DNA of 64,000 bases, taken from assembly GCA_009908505.1 (NCBI GenBank), contig JAAAPD010000026.1, positions 40,485-104,484 of the forward strand, read 5' to 3'. Positions 53,908-62,414 of this stretch are shown here, piece after piece. This DNA is from Alphaproteobacteria bacterium (GTDB taxonomy: Bacteria; Pseudomonadota; Alphaproteobacteria; Rhodobacterales; Rhodobacteraceae). Every line of letters starts with the position of its first letter. The first letter of the stretch is position 1. The notes beneath the pieces are model-generated. The model ran no database searches. It saw only the letters and a list, made by a program, of their open reading frames with translations, and was not told where the DNA came from. The translations under genes were made by a program, and so were the position numbers.

Positions 53908-56726
53908 GGTCTAACCTTCCAGTCCAGGTTTTCGGGGGCTGCCGGCACCGGCGACCTGATCGGGCCGAAGGCCGGTTGCGCCTCTTTCGGGGCCGGGGCT
54001 TTTTCGATTTTCACGCGCAGGTCGAACCAGGCGGCCTGGCCCGTGACCGGGTCGGAATTGGACCAGCGCATCCCGTCGCCCTTTTCGGGCAGCAATTCGT
54101 GGATCAGGTGATTGAGCAGGTAGCCCTTGGTCGCCTCGGGGGCGTCCTTGTCCAGCGCCCAGGCGCCCTTGCGCTTGCCGATGGCGTTCCAAGTCCAGAC
54201 CGTGTTCTCGTTCAGCGCGGCCATGTGGGCCACCGGCACGGTGATCGACCCAGTGGGCGAGGTCACGACCGCCCAATCGCCCTCGGCAAAGCCGTGCTGT
54301 TCCCAGATCTTCGTCGGCAGGTAGAGCGGATTTTGCCCGTGAATTTGACGCAACCAGGCGTTCTGCGTCCCCCAGGAATGGTACATTGCCATAGGGCGTT
54401 GGGTGAGGGCGTGAACGGGATAGTCCCCGGCGGCGGTGTCCCCGAACGGCGCGAACCAGAACGGCAGCGGGTCCATATGGGTTTTAAGCCGCTCCCGCGC
54501 ATGCTCGGGCGGCTGGTGTGTGCCCTTGCCCTCGGCGGCCATCTGCATCCGGCGCAGCGGCTCGGAATAAAGCGAAAAGATGTAGGGTTGCGGGCTGTCG
54601 AAGAAGCCCATCTCGACCGCCCAGTCCTGATAGGCCGCGTTGAAGGGTTTGTAATAGGCCGCCCCCTCGGGGATGTGTTCCATCCAGAAGCCGCCATTCT
54701 TGATATAACTGTCGATCTGGCCTGCATTTGGCTGTCCGCGCCCGTGTTGCAGGCCGTTCTCGCCCATGCGCCAGCCGGCCAGAGGCCCGATGCCGGGGCG
54801 ACGGATATGGTTCGTGATGTAATCGGCGTAATCGGCGTATTTCTGGCTGCCATCCGCGTCGACGAAACCGGGCAGGTCCAGCCGCGCTCCAAGGTCGCAC
54901 AGAACAGATTGGAAAGCGCGCACCTCGCGATCAGGCTCCACCACCGGCCAGCGGATCGCATCGGCCACGGCGTCGGCCTCGCAGATCGGGCGGTCCAGCA
55001 GCGAGATGCAATCGTGCCGTTCCAGGTAGGTCGTGTCGGGCAGCACAAGATCCGCATAGGCCACCATTTCGGAACTGTAGGCATCCGAATAGATAATGCG
55101 TGGAATGACGTAATCGCCGTTCTCGTCGGTGTCCGTCAGCATGTGCATGGTCTGGCGGGTATTCATGGACGAGTTCCACGACATGTTCGCCATGTAGAGA
55201 AACAGCGTGTCGATCCTGTATGGGTCGCCCGCATGGGCGTTGGAGATGACCATGTGCATCATCCCGTGCGCCGAAAGCGGGGTTTCCCAGGAAAACGCCT
55301 TGTCGATGCGGGCCGGACCGCCGGCCTCGGTCAGGCACAGGTCCTCGGGGCCCTGCGGATAGCCCAGGTGCGGGCCGTCCAGCGCCGCGCCGGGCGTGAC
55401 CTTGCAATGGGGTTTGGGATGCGCCGTATGCGGCTTGGGATAGGGCGGCTTGAATCGCATGCCGCCGGGGGTTTCCACCGACCCCAGCAGGATTTGCAGC
55501 GTGTGCAGGGCACGGGCGGTCTGGAACCCGTTGGAATGGGCCGAGATGCCGCGCATCGCATGCATTGAGACCGGCCGCCCGATCATCTTGGGGTGGGTAA
55601 CACCCCGGAAATCCGTCCATTCCCGCTCCAGCTCGATCGCCTCGTCAAAGGCCGCGCGGGCAAGCTCGGCGGCCAGGGCGCGGATACGCTCGGCGCTGAT
55701 GCCGGTCTTTTCGGCCGCTGCTTCTGGCCCCCAGGCGGGGTCCAGGAACCGTTCGGCCATGGCATGAAAGACAGGCCGGTGGGTGATGCCGGCATGGCGA
55801 TAGGTGCCGGACAGGTCTGGCTGCACGCCTTGCCCGTCCCAGGGCGCGAGGTGTCCCGTGCGGCGGTCGATCACCTGCGGCTGGCCGTCACTGTCCTTGA
55901 GCAACAGGCCGTGGCTGTCGGATTTCGGGTCGCTGTCGACCAGGCAGGCCGCGTTGGTGAATTGCGCCAGGTAGTCGAGGTCCACCTTGCCGGCGCGCAT
56001 CAACTCGTGGATCAGCGCCATGATCAGCAGGCCGTCGGTGCCCGGTGTGATTCCGAACCAATCGTCGGCCACCGCGTTGTAGCCCGACCGGATCGGGTTG
56101 ACGCCGATCATCCGCGCGCCGCGTTCCTTGATCTTGCCGATGCCCATCTTGATGGGGTTGCTGTCATGGTCCTCGGCGACGCCGAAGAGCAGGAACAGCT
56201 TGGTATGGTCCCAGTCGGGCTGGCCGAATTCCCAGAAGGCACCGCCCATGGTGTAGATACCCGCCGCCGCCATGTTGACGGAACAAAAGCCGCCATGCGC
56301 AGCGTAGTTGGGCGTGCCGAAGGATTGCGCCCAAAGCCCGGTAAAGCTTTGCGATTGGTCGCGGCCGGTGAAAAAGGCCAGCTTTTCGGGGGCGGTTTCG
56401 CGCAGGGGTTTCAGCCAGCCCGTGGCGATCTCCAACGCCTCGTCCCAGCTGATTTCCTCGAATTCGCCGGACCCCCGCGGTCCGACCCGCTTGAGCGGCG
56501 CGCGCAGCCGCGAGGGTGCGTTGACCTGCATGATCCCGGCGCTGCCCTTGGCGCAAAGCACGCCGCGGTTCACGGGGTGGTCTCGGTTACCTTCGATATA
56601 GGCTACCTCGCCGTCCTTCATATGCACGTTGATCCCGCATCGGCAGGCGCACATGTAACAGGTGGTTTTGCGCACTTCGTCGCACACGTGCGGCGACGTG
56701 TCCAGATGCGGTTGGTCCTTTGCCAT
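53904..56726 (-). CDS. soeA: Sulfite dehydrogenase molybdopterin subunit SoeA
   Basis: A 940-residue molybdopterin oxidoreductase of the DMSO reductase superfamily. The N-terminal [4Fe-4S] site is TCYMCACRCGINVH (Cys23, Cys26, Cys30) with the fourth Cys in GVLCAKGSAGIMQ. Further blocks are FFTGRDQSQSFTGLWAQSFG, HGGFCSVNMAAAGIYTMGGA and the C-terminal cofactor domain (THQPPEHARERLKTH, WAVVTSPTGSITVPVAHMAA). No twin-Arg signal is present, so it faces the cytoplasm, as for SoeA and unlike periplasmic DmsA. Its place beside xsc, pta and ackA matches roseobacter taurine loci and predicts oxidation of Xsc-derived sulfite to sulfate. Confidence 0.87.
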   Translation of the reverse strand: MAKDQPHLDTSPHVCDEVRKTTCYMCACRCGINVHMKDGEVAYIEGNRDHPVNRGVLCAKGSAGIMQVNAPSRLRAPLKRVGPRGSGEFEEISWDEALEIATGWLKPLRETAPEKLAFFTGRDQSQSFTGLWAQSFGTPNYAAHGGFCSVNMAAAGIYTMGGAFWEFGQPDWDHTKLFLLFGVAEDHDSNPIKMGIGKIKERGARMIGVNPIRSGYNAVADDWFGITPGTDGLLIMALIHELMRAGKVDLDYLAQFTNAACLVDSDPKSDSHGLLLKDSDGQPQVIDRRTGHLAPWDGQGVQPDLSGTYRHAGITHRPVFHAMAERFLDPAWGPEAAAEKTGISAERIRALAAELARAAFDEAIELEREWTDFRGVTHPKMIGRPVSMHAMRGISAHSNGFQTARALHTLQILLGSVETPGGMRFKPPYPKPHTAHPKPHCKVTPGAALDGPHLGYPQGPEDLCLTEAGGPARIDKAFSWETPLSAHGMMHMVISNAHAGDPYRIDTLFLYMANMSWNSSMNTRQTMHMLTDTDENGDYVIPRIIYSDAYSSEMVAYADLVLPDTTYLERHDCISLLDRPICEADAVADAIRWPVVEPDREVRAFQSVLCDLGARLDLPGFVDADGSQKYADYADYITNHIRRPGIGPLAGWRMGENGLQHGRGQPNAGQIDSYIKNGGFWMEHIPEGAAYYKPFNAAYQDWAVEMGFFDSPQPYIFSLYSEPLRRMQMAAEGKGTHQPPEHARERLKTHMDPLPFWFAPFGDTAAGDYPVHALTQRPMAMYHSWGTQNAWLRQIHGQNPLYLPTKIWEQHGFAEGDWAVVTSPTGSITVPVAHMAALNENTVWTWNAIGKRKGAWALDKDAPEATKGYLLNHLIHELLPEKGDGMRWSNSDPVTGQAAWFDLRVKIEKAPAPKEAQPAFGPIRSPVPAAPENLDWKVRP

Positions 56727-56829
56727 CCGTCAGAATCCTCCCTGCATCAATACTATATCAATTTGCCCGGATTGCCAGAGCTCGCAGCCTCGCCGAACCT
56801 GCCCGATATGCACGGGACGCCGAGAGATT

Positions 56830-57894
56830 TCAGCCCTCCTTTGCGATCAGGGCCATCGCGTCGCGCGCGATCTGGCGTTCTTCCTCAGCCGGGATGACGT
56901 GGACGGGCAGAGGCCCGAGCCAGGCCAGCCGGTCCATGACCCTTTGGCGGATTTCCTCCGAATTCTCGCCGATCCCGCCGGTGAAGGCCACCGCGTCGAC
57001 CCCGCCCATATCGGCGATCAGGGCGCCGGCCTGGTGGGTGACCGACCAGGTGAAATGATCGACGGCAAAGCGCGCGGCCTCGGATGTGTCGGCCAGCAGG
57101 CGGCGCATGTCGGGCGTGCCGCCAAGGGCCATAAGCCCGCTTTCCTTGTTCAACACGCGGCCCGCCGGCTTGATACCGATGTCTTCGGCCATGCGCAGCA
57201 CCGCCATGCCGTCGATATCGCCCGACCGCGTGGCCATGGTCGGCCCGGACAGTGGCGAATAGCCCATCGAGGTCGAGACCGACCGCCCCTCACGGATCGC
57301 GCACAGGCTGACGCCCGCGCCCAGGTGCAGGGCCAGCAGGCGGTGCGGCAGGGCATCGCCGAATTGCGCCACCATCCCCGCATAGGACAGGCCGTGGAAC
57401 CCGTAGCGGCGCAGCCCCTCGGCGCGCCACTCCGCCGGGATGGCATAGGTCGTGGCCAATTTGGGCTGGACCGCGTGAAAGGCGGTGTCGAAACTGGCGT
57501 ATTGCGGCAGGTCCGGCAGGGCTTCGGTGACGGCGTGTATCCCGGCAAGGGCCGGTGGGTTGTGCAGCGGGGCCAGCGGCACATTGGCCTCGATCGCCGC
57601 GATGGCCGCGTCGTTCAGCCGGGTCGGGGCGGTCAGGGCGGTGCCGCCATGGACCACCCGATGGGCCGCGGCGGTGATGTCGGCGGCGGCGATGCCGTGA
57701 TCCTCCAGCGCATCGAGAATGGCCGCGATGCCCTCGGCATGGCTGGCAACATCCAATCGCTTCTCGGCTGCGCCGAGGGTCAGCCGCGCCTGCCCGCCGA
57801 TCCCGGCGACCTGACCTTCCAACACCTGCTCCAGGTCGGGGCGGAACAGCGCCAACTTGATCGAGGACGACCCGGAATTGAGCACGAGCAGCAT
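56830..57894 (-). CDS. ackA: Acetate kinase
   Basis: A 354-residue ASKHA-fold kinase converting acetyl phosphate and ADP to acetate and ATP. It has LVLNSGSSSIKLALF, AAHRVVHGGTALTAPTRLND, FDTAFHAVQPKLATTYAIPA, RRYGFHGLSYAGMVAQFG, LALHLGAGVSLCAIREGRSV and VDAVAFTGGIGENSEEIRQR. It is about 45 residues shorter than E. coli AckA, with all motifs kept. The ATG overlaps the pta stop (TGATG), so it is coupled to pta. It lets the cell draw ATP directly from Xsc-made acetyl phosphate. Confidence 0.94.
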   Translation of the reverse strand: MLLVLNSGSSSIKLALFRPDLEQVLEGQVAGIGGQARLTLGAAEKRLDVASHAEGIAAILDALEDHGIAAADITAAAHRVVHGGTALTAPTRLNDAAIAAIEANVPLAPLHNPPALAGIHAVTEALPDLPQYASFDTAFHAVQPKLATTYAIPAEWRAEGLRRYGFHGLSYAGMVAQFGDALPHRLLALHLGAGVSLCAIREGRSVSTSMGYSPLSGPTMATRSGDIDGMAVLRMAEDIGIKPAGRVLNKESGLMALGGTPDMRRLLADTSEAARFAVDHFTWSVTHQAGALIADMGGVDAVAFTGGIGENSEEIRQRVMDRLAWLGPLPVHVIPAEEERQIARDAMALIAKEG

Positions 57895-58829
57895 CAGCTT
57901 GCCCCCGCCACGATCATGCCCAGCGCCGCCGAGGTCAGCCGCGCCGGGGCGGCCTGGCTGCGCGAGGTCAGCAAGATCGGCACCTTGGCCCCCATGACAA
58001 GACCGCCCGCGCAGCACCCCATGCCCAGCACCATCAGCTTGAAGATGGCGTTGCCGGTGGTGATGTTGGGCGTCACGATGATGTCGGCATCGCCCGCCAC
58101 GGGGCTGTCATAGCCTTTGATCCGCGCGGCCTCCTTCGACAGGATCAGGTCCATGGCGATGGGGCCGGCCACATCCGCATCGGGCAGATGGTCCTTGGCC
58201 CAGGTGGCGATGGCCGCGCTTTCCATGGTGTTCTGCACTGACGGGATCGGGTCCTCGGTCGGCGCCAGAAGGGCGGCATGGGGCCGTTCCACGCCCAGCA
58301 GTTCCGACAGCCGCACGGCCAGCGACAGGCAGGCCTGTCGCGTTTCAACGCTGGGGTCCACATTCAGCGCCGCATCGGTCAGCAGAAGCGGCCGGTCACT
58401 GCCCGGAGCGGTGATGTGAAACACATGCCCGCAGCGGCTGCCCTTTTCACGCAGGCCCGCCGACGAGGGCAAAAGCCCCTTGAGGAAGGTCGAGGTATGG
58501 ACCTGCCCCTTCATGATCGCGTCGGCCTCGCCCGCGCGGGCCAGTTCGGCGGCCTTGTCGCTGGCGGCGGCATGGGGGGCGTGGATCAGGCGCAACCCGC
58601 CGATGTCATAGCCGATTTCCTCGGCCGCGGCCTCGATCTTGGGGCGATCACCGATCAGGATCGGCTCGGCCAGACCGGCCTCGGCGGCCTCGCGGATCCC
58701 GGCCAGGGGCTGGGCCGCGCCCGCATTGACCAGCGCGACGCGGGGGCGCGGCAGGCTGCGGGCCTGGTCCAGCAACTGCGCGGGCGCGTGCGGCTTGACC
58801 CGGGACAGGAATGGATAGGGTTCGGTCAT
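57894..58829 (-). CDS. pta: Phosphate acetyltransferase (short, taurine-pathway type)
   Basis: A 311-residue enzyme of the phosphotransacetylase/phosphotransbutyrylase family, without the extra N-terminal domains of E. coli Pta. It has VALVNAGAAQPLAGIREAAE, DAIMKGQVHTSTFLKGLLP, HVFHITAPGSDRPLLLTDAA, HAALLAPTEDPIPSVQNTME and DADIIVTPNITTGNAIFKLM. The ATG at 58829 follows AGAGGA and fits homologues; the frame to 58859 adds an unsupported extension. It moves the acetyl group from phosphate to CoA. It lies 130 bases downstream of xsc. Confidence 0.93.
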   Translation of the reverse strand: MTEPYPFLSRVKPHAPAQLLDQARSLPRPRVALVNAGAAQPLAGIREAAEAGLAEPILIGDRPKIEAAAEEIGYDIGGLRLIHAPHAAASDKAAELARAGEADAIMKGQVHTSTFLKGLLPSSAGLREKGSRCGHVFHITAPGSDRPLLLTDAALNVDPSVETRQACLSLAVRLSELLGVERPHAALLAPTEDPIPSVQNTMESAAIATWAKDHLPDADVAGPIAMDLILSKEAARIKGYDSPVAGDADIIVTPNITTGNAIFKLMVLGMGCCAGGLVMGAKVPILLTSRSQAAPARLTSAALGMIVAGAS

Positions 58830-58959
58830 GACATGTCCTCTGCGTGATGTGTGCGACACCGTGTTGGGCCGATCACATCACGTGACGATGACAAGGCCAA
58901 TGGGCCACGGTGCGGCGCCCCACCGGCCGACAGGACGAAAACGCCGCTCCGCCTGAAAA

Positions 58960-60738
58960 TTAGGCGACCCCCTGCGGTTTCATGTCGGCAGGGTCGATCC
59001 CCGCAACTTCCACCGGCTTTTTCATGGCATCGCGGCGGAAGGGTTCGCCCAGTTCCTGGTTGATCAGCGCCTCAATCAGCGTGGTCTTGCCGTGCTGCAT
59101 CTGGTCCTTGACGGCCTTGTCCAGCGCGGCGGTCAGCGCGTCCATCGTCTTGGCCTGGACGCCCTCAAGCCCGCAGGCCTGCGCGATGCCGGCATAGGAC
59201 ACTTGGGTGTCGAGCTCGGTTCCCACGAAATTGTCATCATACCACAGCGTCGAGTTCCGCTTTTCCGCGCCCCACTGGTAGTTGCGGAAGACGACCATGG
59301 TGATGGGCGGCCATTCCGACCGCCCGATCGCCGTCAGTTCCGTCACCGCGATGCCGAAGGCGCCGTCGCCGGCAAAGCCCACGACCGGCACGTCCGGGCA
59401 GCCGATCTTGGCGCCCACGATGGACGGAAGGCCATAGCCGCAGGGGCCGAACAGGCCGGGGGCGAGGTATTTGCGCGGCGCATCGAAGGACGGGTAGGCG
59501 TTGCCGATGGCGCAGTTGTTTCCGATGTCCGAGGAAATGATCGCGTCGCGCGGCAGGGCGGACTGGATCGCGCGCCAGGCCATGCGGGGGCTCATCCAGT
59601 CGGGCTTGGCGTCGCGGGCGCGTTCGTTCCACGTGGTGCCGGGATCGTCATCCTCGTGGTCCATGCTGGACAGCTGCTGCGCCCATTTCGACTTGGTCTC
59701 GGCGATCAGCGCCTTACGGTCCTCGCGGCCCGCGTCACCGGCATCGGCCGCCAATTGGTGCAGGATACCGGTGGCCACCTTCTTGGCATCGCCGACGATA
59801 CCGACCGAAACCGTCTTGGTCAGACCGATCCGGTCCGGGTTGATGTCGACCTGAATGATCTTGGCATCCGTCGGCCAGTAGTCGATGCCATAGCCCGGCA
59901 GGGTCGAGAACGGGTTGAGCCGGGTGCCGAGGCACAGGACGACATCGGCCCTGGAAATCAGCTCCATCCCCGCCTTGGACCCGTTATAGCCCAGCGGACC
60001 GGCAAAAAGGGGGTGCGATCCGGGGAAGGCGTCGTTGTGCTGGTAGCCCACGCAGACCGGCGCCGTCAGCCGTTCGGCCAGGTCCATCGAGGCCGGAATC
60101 GCACCGCCCAGAACGACGCCCGCGCCGTTCAGGATCACCGGGAATTCGGCCTTGGACAGCAGGTCGGCGGCCTCGCCGATGGCCGCGTCCCCGCCGCCGG
60201 GCCGTTCGAACTCGACGATGGCGGGCAGGTCGATGTCGATGACCTGAGTCCAGTAGTCGCGCGGCACGTTGATCTGCGCCGGGGCGCTGGCGCGACGGGC
60301 GTTCAGGATCACCCGATTCAGCACCTCGGCGATGCGTGACGGGTCGCGCACCTCTTCCTGGTAGGCGACCATGTCCTCGAACAGCTTCATCTGCTCGACC
60401 TCCTGGAACCCGCCCTGGCCGATCGTCTTATTGGCGGCCTGCGGTGTTACCAGCAACAGCGGCGTGTGGTTCCAGTAGGCGGTTTTCACGGCGGTGACGA
60501 AATTCGTGATGCCCGGACCGTTCTGGGCGATCAACATCGACATCTTGCCCGAGGCCCGGGTATAGCCATCGGCCATCATCCCGCCCGAGCCTTCGTGGGC
60601 GCAGTCCCAGAAGGTGATGCCGGCCTTGGGAAAGATATCCGAGATAGGCATGAACGCGGATCCGATGATGCCGAAGGCATGTTCGATGCCATGCATCTGC
60701 AGGGTTTTGACGAAGGCTTCTTCGGTGGTCATCTTCAT
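58960..60738 (-). CDS. xsc: Sulfoacetaldehyde acetyltransferase
   Basis: A 592-residue ThDP enzyme that phosphorolyses sulfoacetaldehyde to acetyl phosphate and sulfite. The N-terminal pyrimidine-binding part is MTTEEAFVKTLQMHGIEHAF, IIGSAFMPISDIFPKAG and FWDCAHEGSGGMMADGYTRA, which is characteristic of Xsc with the catalytic Glu region. NHTPLLLVTPQAANKTIGQG and FQEVEQMKLFEDMVAYQEEV follow. The C-terminal ThDP/Mg site lies at VVGFAGDGAFGIAVTELTAI and FRNYQWGAEKRNSTLWYDDN. A TauR-type direct repeat lies 67-99 bases upstream of its ATG. Confidence 0.96.
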   Translation of the reverse strand: MKMTTEEAFVKTLQMHGIEHAFGIIGSAFMPISDIFPKAGITFWDCAHEGSGGMMADGYTRASGKMSMLIAQNGPGITNFVTAVKTAYWNHTPLLLVTPQAANKTIGQGGFQEVEQMKLFEDMVAYQEEVRDPSRIAEVLNRVILNARRASAPAQINVPRDYWTQVIDIDLPAIVEFERPGGGDAAIGEAADLLSKAEFPVILNGAGVVLGGAIPASMDLAERLTAPVCVGYQHNDAFPGSHPLFAGPLGYNGSKAGMELISRADVVLCLGTRLNPFSTLPGYGIDYWPTDAKIIQVDINPDRIGLTKTVSVGIVGDAKKVATGILHQLAADAGDAGREDRKALIAETKSKWAQQLSSMDHEDDDPGTTWNERARDAKPDWMSPRMAWRAIQSALPRDAIISSDIGNNCAIGNAYPSFDAPRKYLAPGLFGPCGYGLPSIVGAKIGCPDVPVVGFAGDGAFGIAVTELTAIGRSEWPPITMVVFRNYQWGAEKRNSTLWYDDNFVGTELDTQVSYAGIAQACGLEGVQAKTMDALTAALDKAVKDQMQHGKTTLIEALINQELGEPFRRDAMKKPVEVAGIDPADMKPQGVA

Positions 60739-60804
60739 GGCGTGATCTCCTGTTCGCGGCCGGCTTGCGGACGGTCGGACGGTAGGGTTTCGCGGCGGTC
60801 CGGG

Positions 60805-60837
60805 TTAGGTCCAGTGCATCCGGCGGATTATGGCCAG
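60805..60837 (-). promoter_or_regulatory. Candidate TauR operator upstream of xsc (direct repeat)
   Basis: On the minus strand CTGGACCTAA (60814-60805) and CTGGCCATAA (60837-60828) form a direct repeat with 23-base periodicity in the 104-base gap before xsc. The first matches the CTGGACYTAA repeat I recall as the R. capsulatus TauR site exactly; the second differs at two positions. Placement 67-99 bases upstream of the ATG suits an activator site. Confidence 0.7.
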
Positions 60838-60842
60838 TCGGA

Positions 60843-62312
60843 TCACCCGCTAGGGTGCGGGCCCAGCGCCTGCGCCAGCAGGCCGATGCCCTGGGAGATG
60901 CGCGGCGCCGGGATCGAGCTGTAGGCCAGGCGGTAGAAACTTCCCGGCGGCCTGGGGCCGGAAAAGAAGGGCGCCCCGGGTTCGATCAGCACGCTGTCAC
61001 GCGCCAGGTCGCGGGCCAGCGCCTCGGTGTCGACGCTCTCGGGTGCGCGCATCCAGAAGGACGAGCCGCCGAAACTGCCCGACCCGGCCACGGTCAGCCC
61101 ATGATCGTGCAGCGCCCGTTCCATGACGCGGCGGCGCTCTTCAAAGGCGCGGCCCATGCGGCGCACCAGCGCGTCGTAATGGCCGCGCGACAGGAAATAG
61201 GTCGTGGTGCGCTGGATATGGCCCGGCGGGTGGCGCAACACGCTGGCGCGCAGGGCGCGGGCCTCGCGGATGAAGGGTGCGGGGCCGACCAGGTAGCCCA
61301 GCCGCAGCCCCGGAAAGAGCGATTTGGAAAAGCTGCCAACGTAGATCACCCGGCCATTGCGATCGAGCGACTTCAGCGCCGGCGAGGGCGGTTTGAGGAA
61401 CGACATCTCGAATTCGTAATCATCCTCGACGATCAGGAAATCCTCGGCCTCGGCGCGTTCCAGCAAGGCGTGGCGCCGCGCCATGGGCATGGTGGCCGAG
61501 GTCGGGCACTGGTGACTGGGCGTGGTGAAGACGACGTCGGTGTCCTGTGGCAGCGCCTCGGGGGGCAGGCCGTCGCGATCCACGGGGATGGCATGCAGGT
61601 GGCAGCGCGATTGTTGCAGGATACCGCGCAGCGCCGGGTAGCAGGGGTCCTCGATGGCGGCGCTGCGGCGCTGGGTCAGCAGAACCTGCGCGGTCAGCCA
61701 AAGCGCGTTCTGGGCACCAAGCGTCAGCAGGATCTCGTCCGGCTTGGCGAGGATGCCCCGGCGCGGCAGGGTCTGGCGGGCGATGAAGTCGATCAGCTGC
61801 GGGTCGTCGCTGTCGAAGTAATCCGTCGTCAGCGCGTCGAAATCCTTGCGCCCAAGCGCCTCGAGCCCGCAAAGCCGCCAATTGGCGGCGTCGAACAGGG
61901 TCGGGTCGGCTTGGCCGTAGATGAAGGGATAACGGTAGCTGGCCCAATCGGCAGGCTTGGAATGCATGTCCAGCCCGGTGAAACGCTGGCCGATGGCGCG
62001 GGACCAATCAACGGTGGTGCGGTCCGGCGAGCGGGCCGGGAACGAGGGCGGCTCGGGCGCATTGTCGGACACGAAATAGCCCGAGCGGCCGCGCGCGGCG
62101 ATGTAATCATCCGCCAGAAGGTCGGTATAGGCCAGCGTCACGGTGATCCGGCTGACGCCCAGATGCGCGGCCAGCTTGCGCGAGGAGGGCAGCTTTTCAC
62201 CGGGGCGAAAACGACCTTCGAGGATGCCATTGGCGACCATCTGCCGGATCTGCATCTGCAGCGTGCCCTCGGCGCCGGGTTGCAGGAAGAAGGATTCGAT
62301 CGGGATGGCCAT
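60843..62312 (-). CDS. tauR: Taurine-responsive MocR/GntR-type regulator TauR
   Basis: A 489-residue MocR-type activator. The N-terminal GntR winged helix (residues about 18-80) holds QMQIRQMVANGILEGRFRPG, EKLPSSRKLAAHLGVSRITV and TLAYTDLLADDYIAARGRSG. The C-terminal aminotransferase-fold domain holds LTLGAQNALWLTAQVLLTQ, VVFTTPSHQCPTSATMPMAR, FLIVEDDYEFEM and the PLP-lysine block VGSFSKSLFPGLRLGYLVG. TauR activates taurine uptake and tpa genes in Rhodobacter. It sits between the GNAT gene and xsc, with its own repeat 15-46 bases before its ATG. Confidence 0.92.
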   Translation of the reverse strand: MAIPIESFFLQPGAEGTLQMQIRQMVANGILEGRFRPGEKLPSSRKLAAHLGVSRITVTLAYTDLLADDYIAARGRSGYFVSDNAPEPPSFPARSPDRTTVDWSRAIGQRFTGLDMHSKPADWASYRYPFIYGQADPTLFDAANWRLCGLEALGRKDFDALTTDYFDSDDPQLIDFIARQTLPRRGILAKPDEILLTLGAQNALWLTAQVLLTQRRSAAIEDPCYPALRGILQQSRCHLHAIPVDRDGLPPEALPQDTDVVFTTPSHQCPTSATMPMARRHALLERAEAEDFLIVEDDYEFEMSFLKPPSPALKSLDRNGRVIYVGSFSKSLFPGLRLGYLVGPAPFIREARALRASVLRHPPGHIQRTTTYFLSRGHYDALVRRMGRAFEERRRVMERALHDHGLTVAGSGSFGGSSFWMRAPESVDTEALARDLARDSVLIEPGAPFFSGPRPPGSFYRLAYSSIPAPRISQGIGLLAQALGPHPSG

Positions 62313-62326
62313 GGGGGCACGGTAGT

Positions 62327-62358
62327 CTGGTCTTAGCGGCAGTGCAATCTGGACTTAT
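62327..62358 (+). promoter_or_regulatory. Candidate TauR operator upstream of tauR (direct repeat)
   Basis: CTGGTCTTAG (62327-62336) and CTGGACTTAT (62349-62358) form a direct repeat with 22-base periodicity, 15 bases upstream of the tauR ATG on the opposite strand orientation. The second copy differs from CTGGACYTAA only at its last base. Its closeness to the start suggests self-repression. Confidence 0.65.
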
Positions 62359-62376
62359 GGCCGGTTGGCGCCGCTC

Positions 62377-62414
62377 GCGGCCCGGCGGGCCGCATCGCGC
62401 CGCCCACCGTCCCG
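62377..62414 (-). terminator. GC-rich palindrome after the GNAT gene (probable terminator)
   Basis: GCGGCCCG-G-CGGGCCGC (62377-62393) is a perfect palindrome. Between it and the GNAT stop lies, on the minus strand, CGGGACGGTGGGCGGCGCGA, which nearly repeats the sequence after the peptidase gene at 40606. No U-tract follows. It probably separates the tpa-GNAT transcript from tauR. Confidence 0.5.

Noticed and set aside
53904..56726. DMSO reductase DmsA as the identity of the molybdoenzyme
   Set aside because: There is no twin-arginine signal, and the gene sits with xsc, pta and ackA, which fits SoeA better; biochemical proof is lacking.
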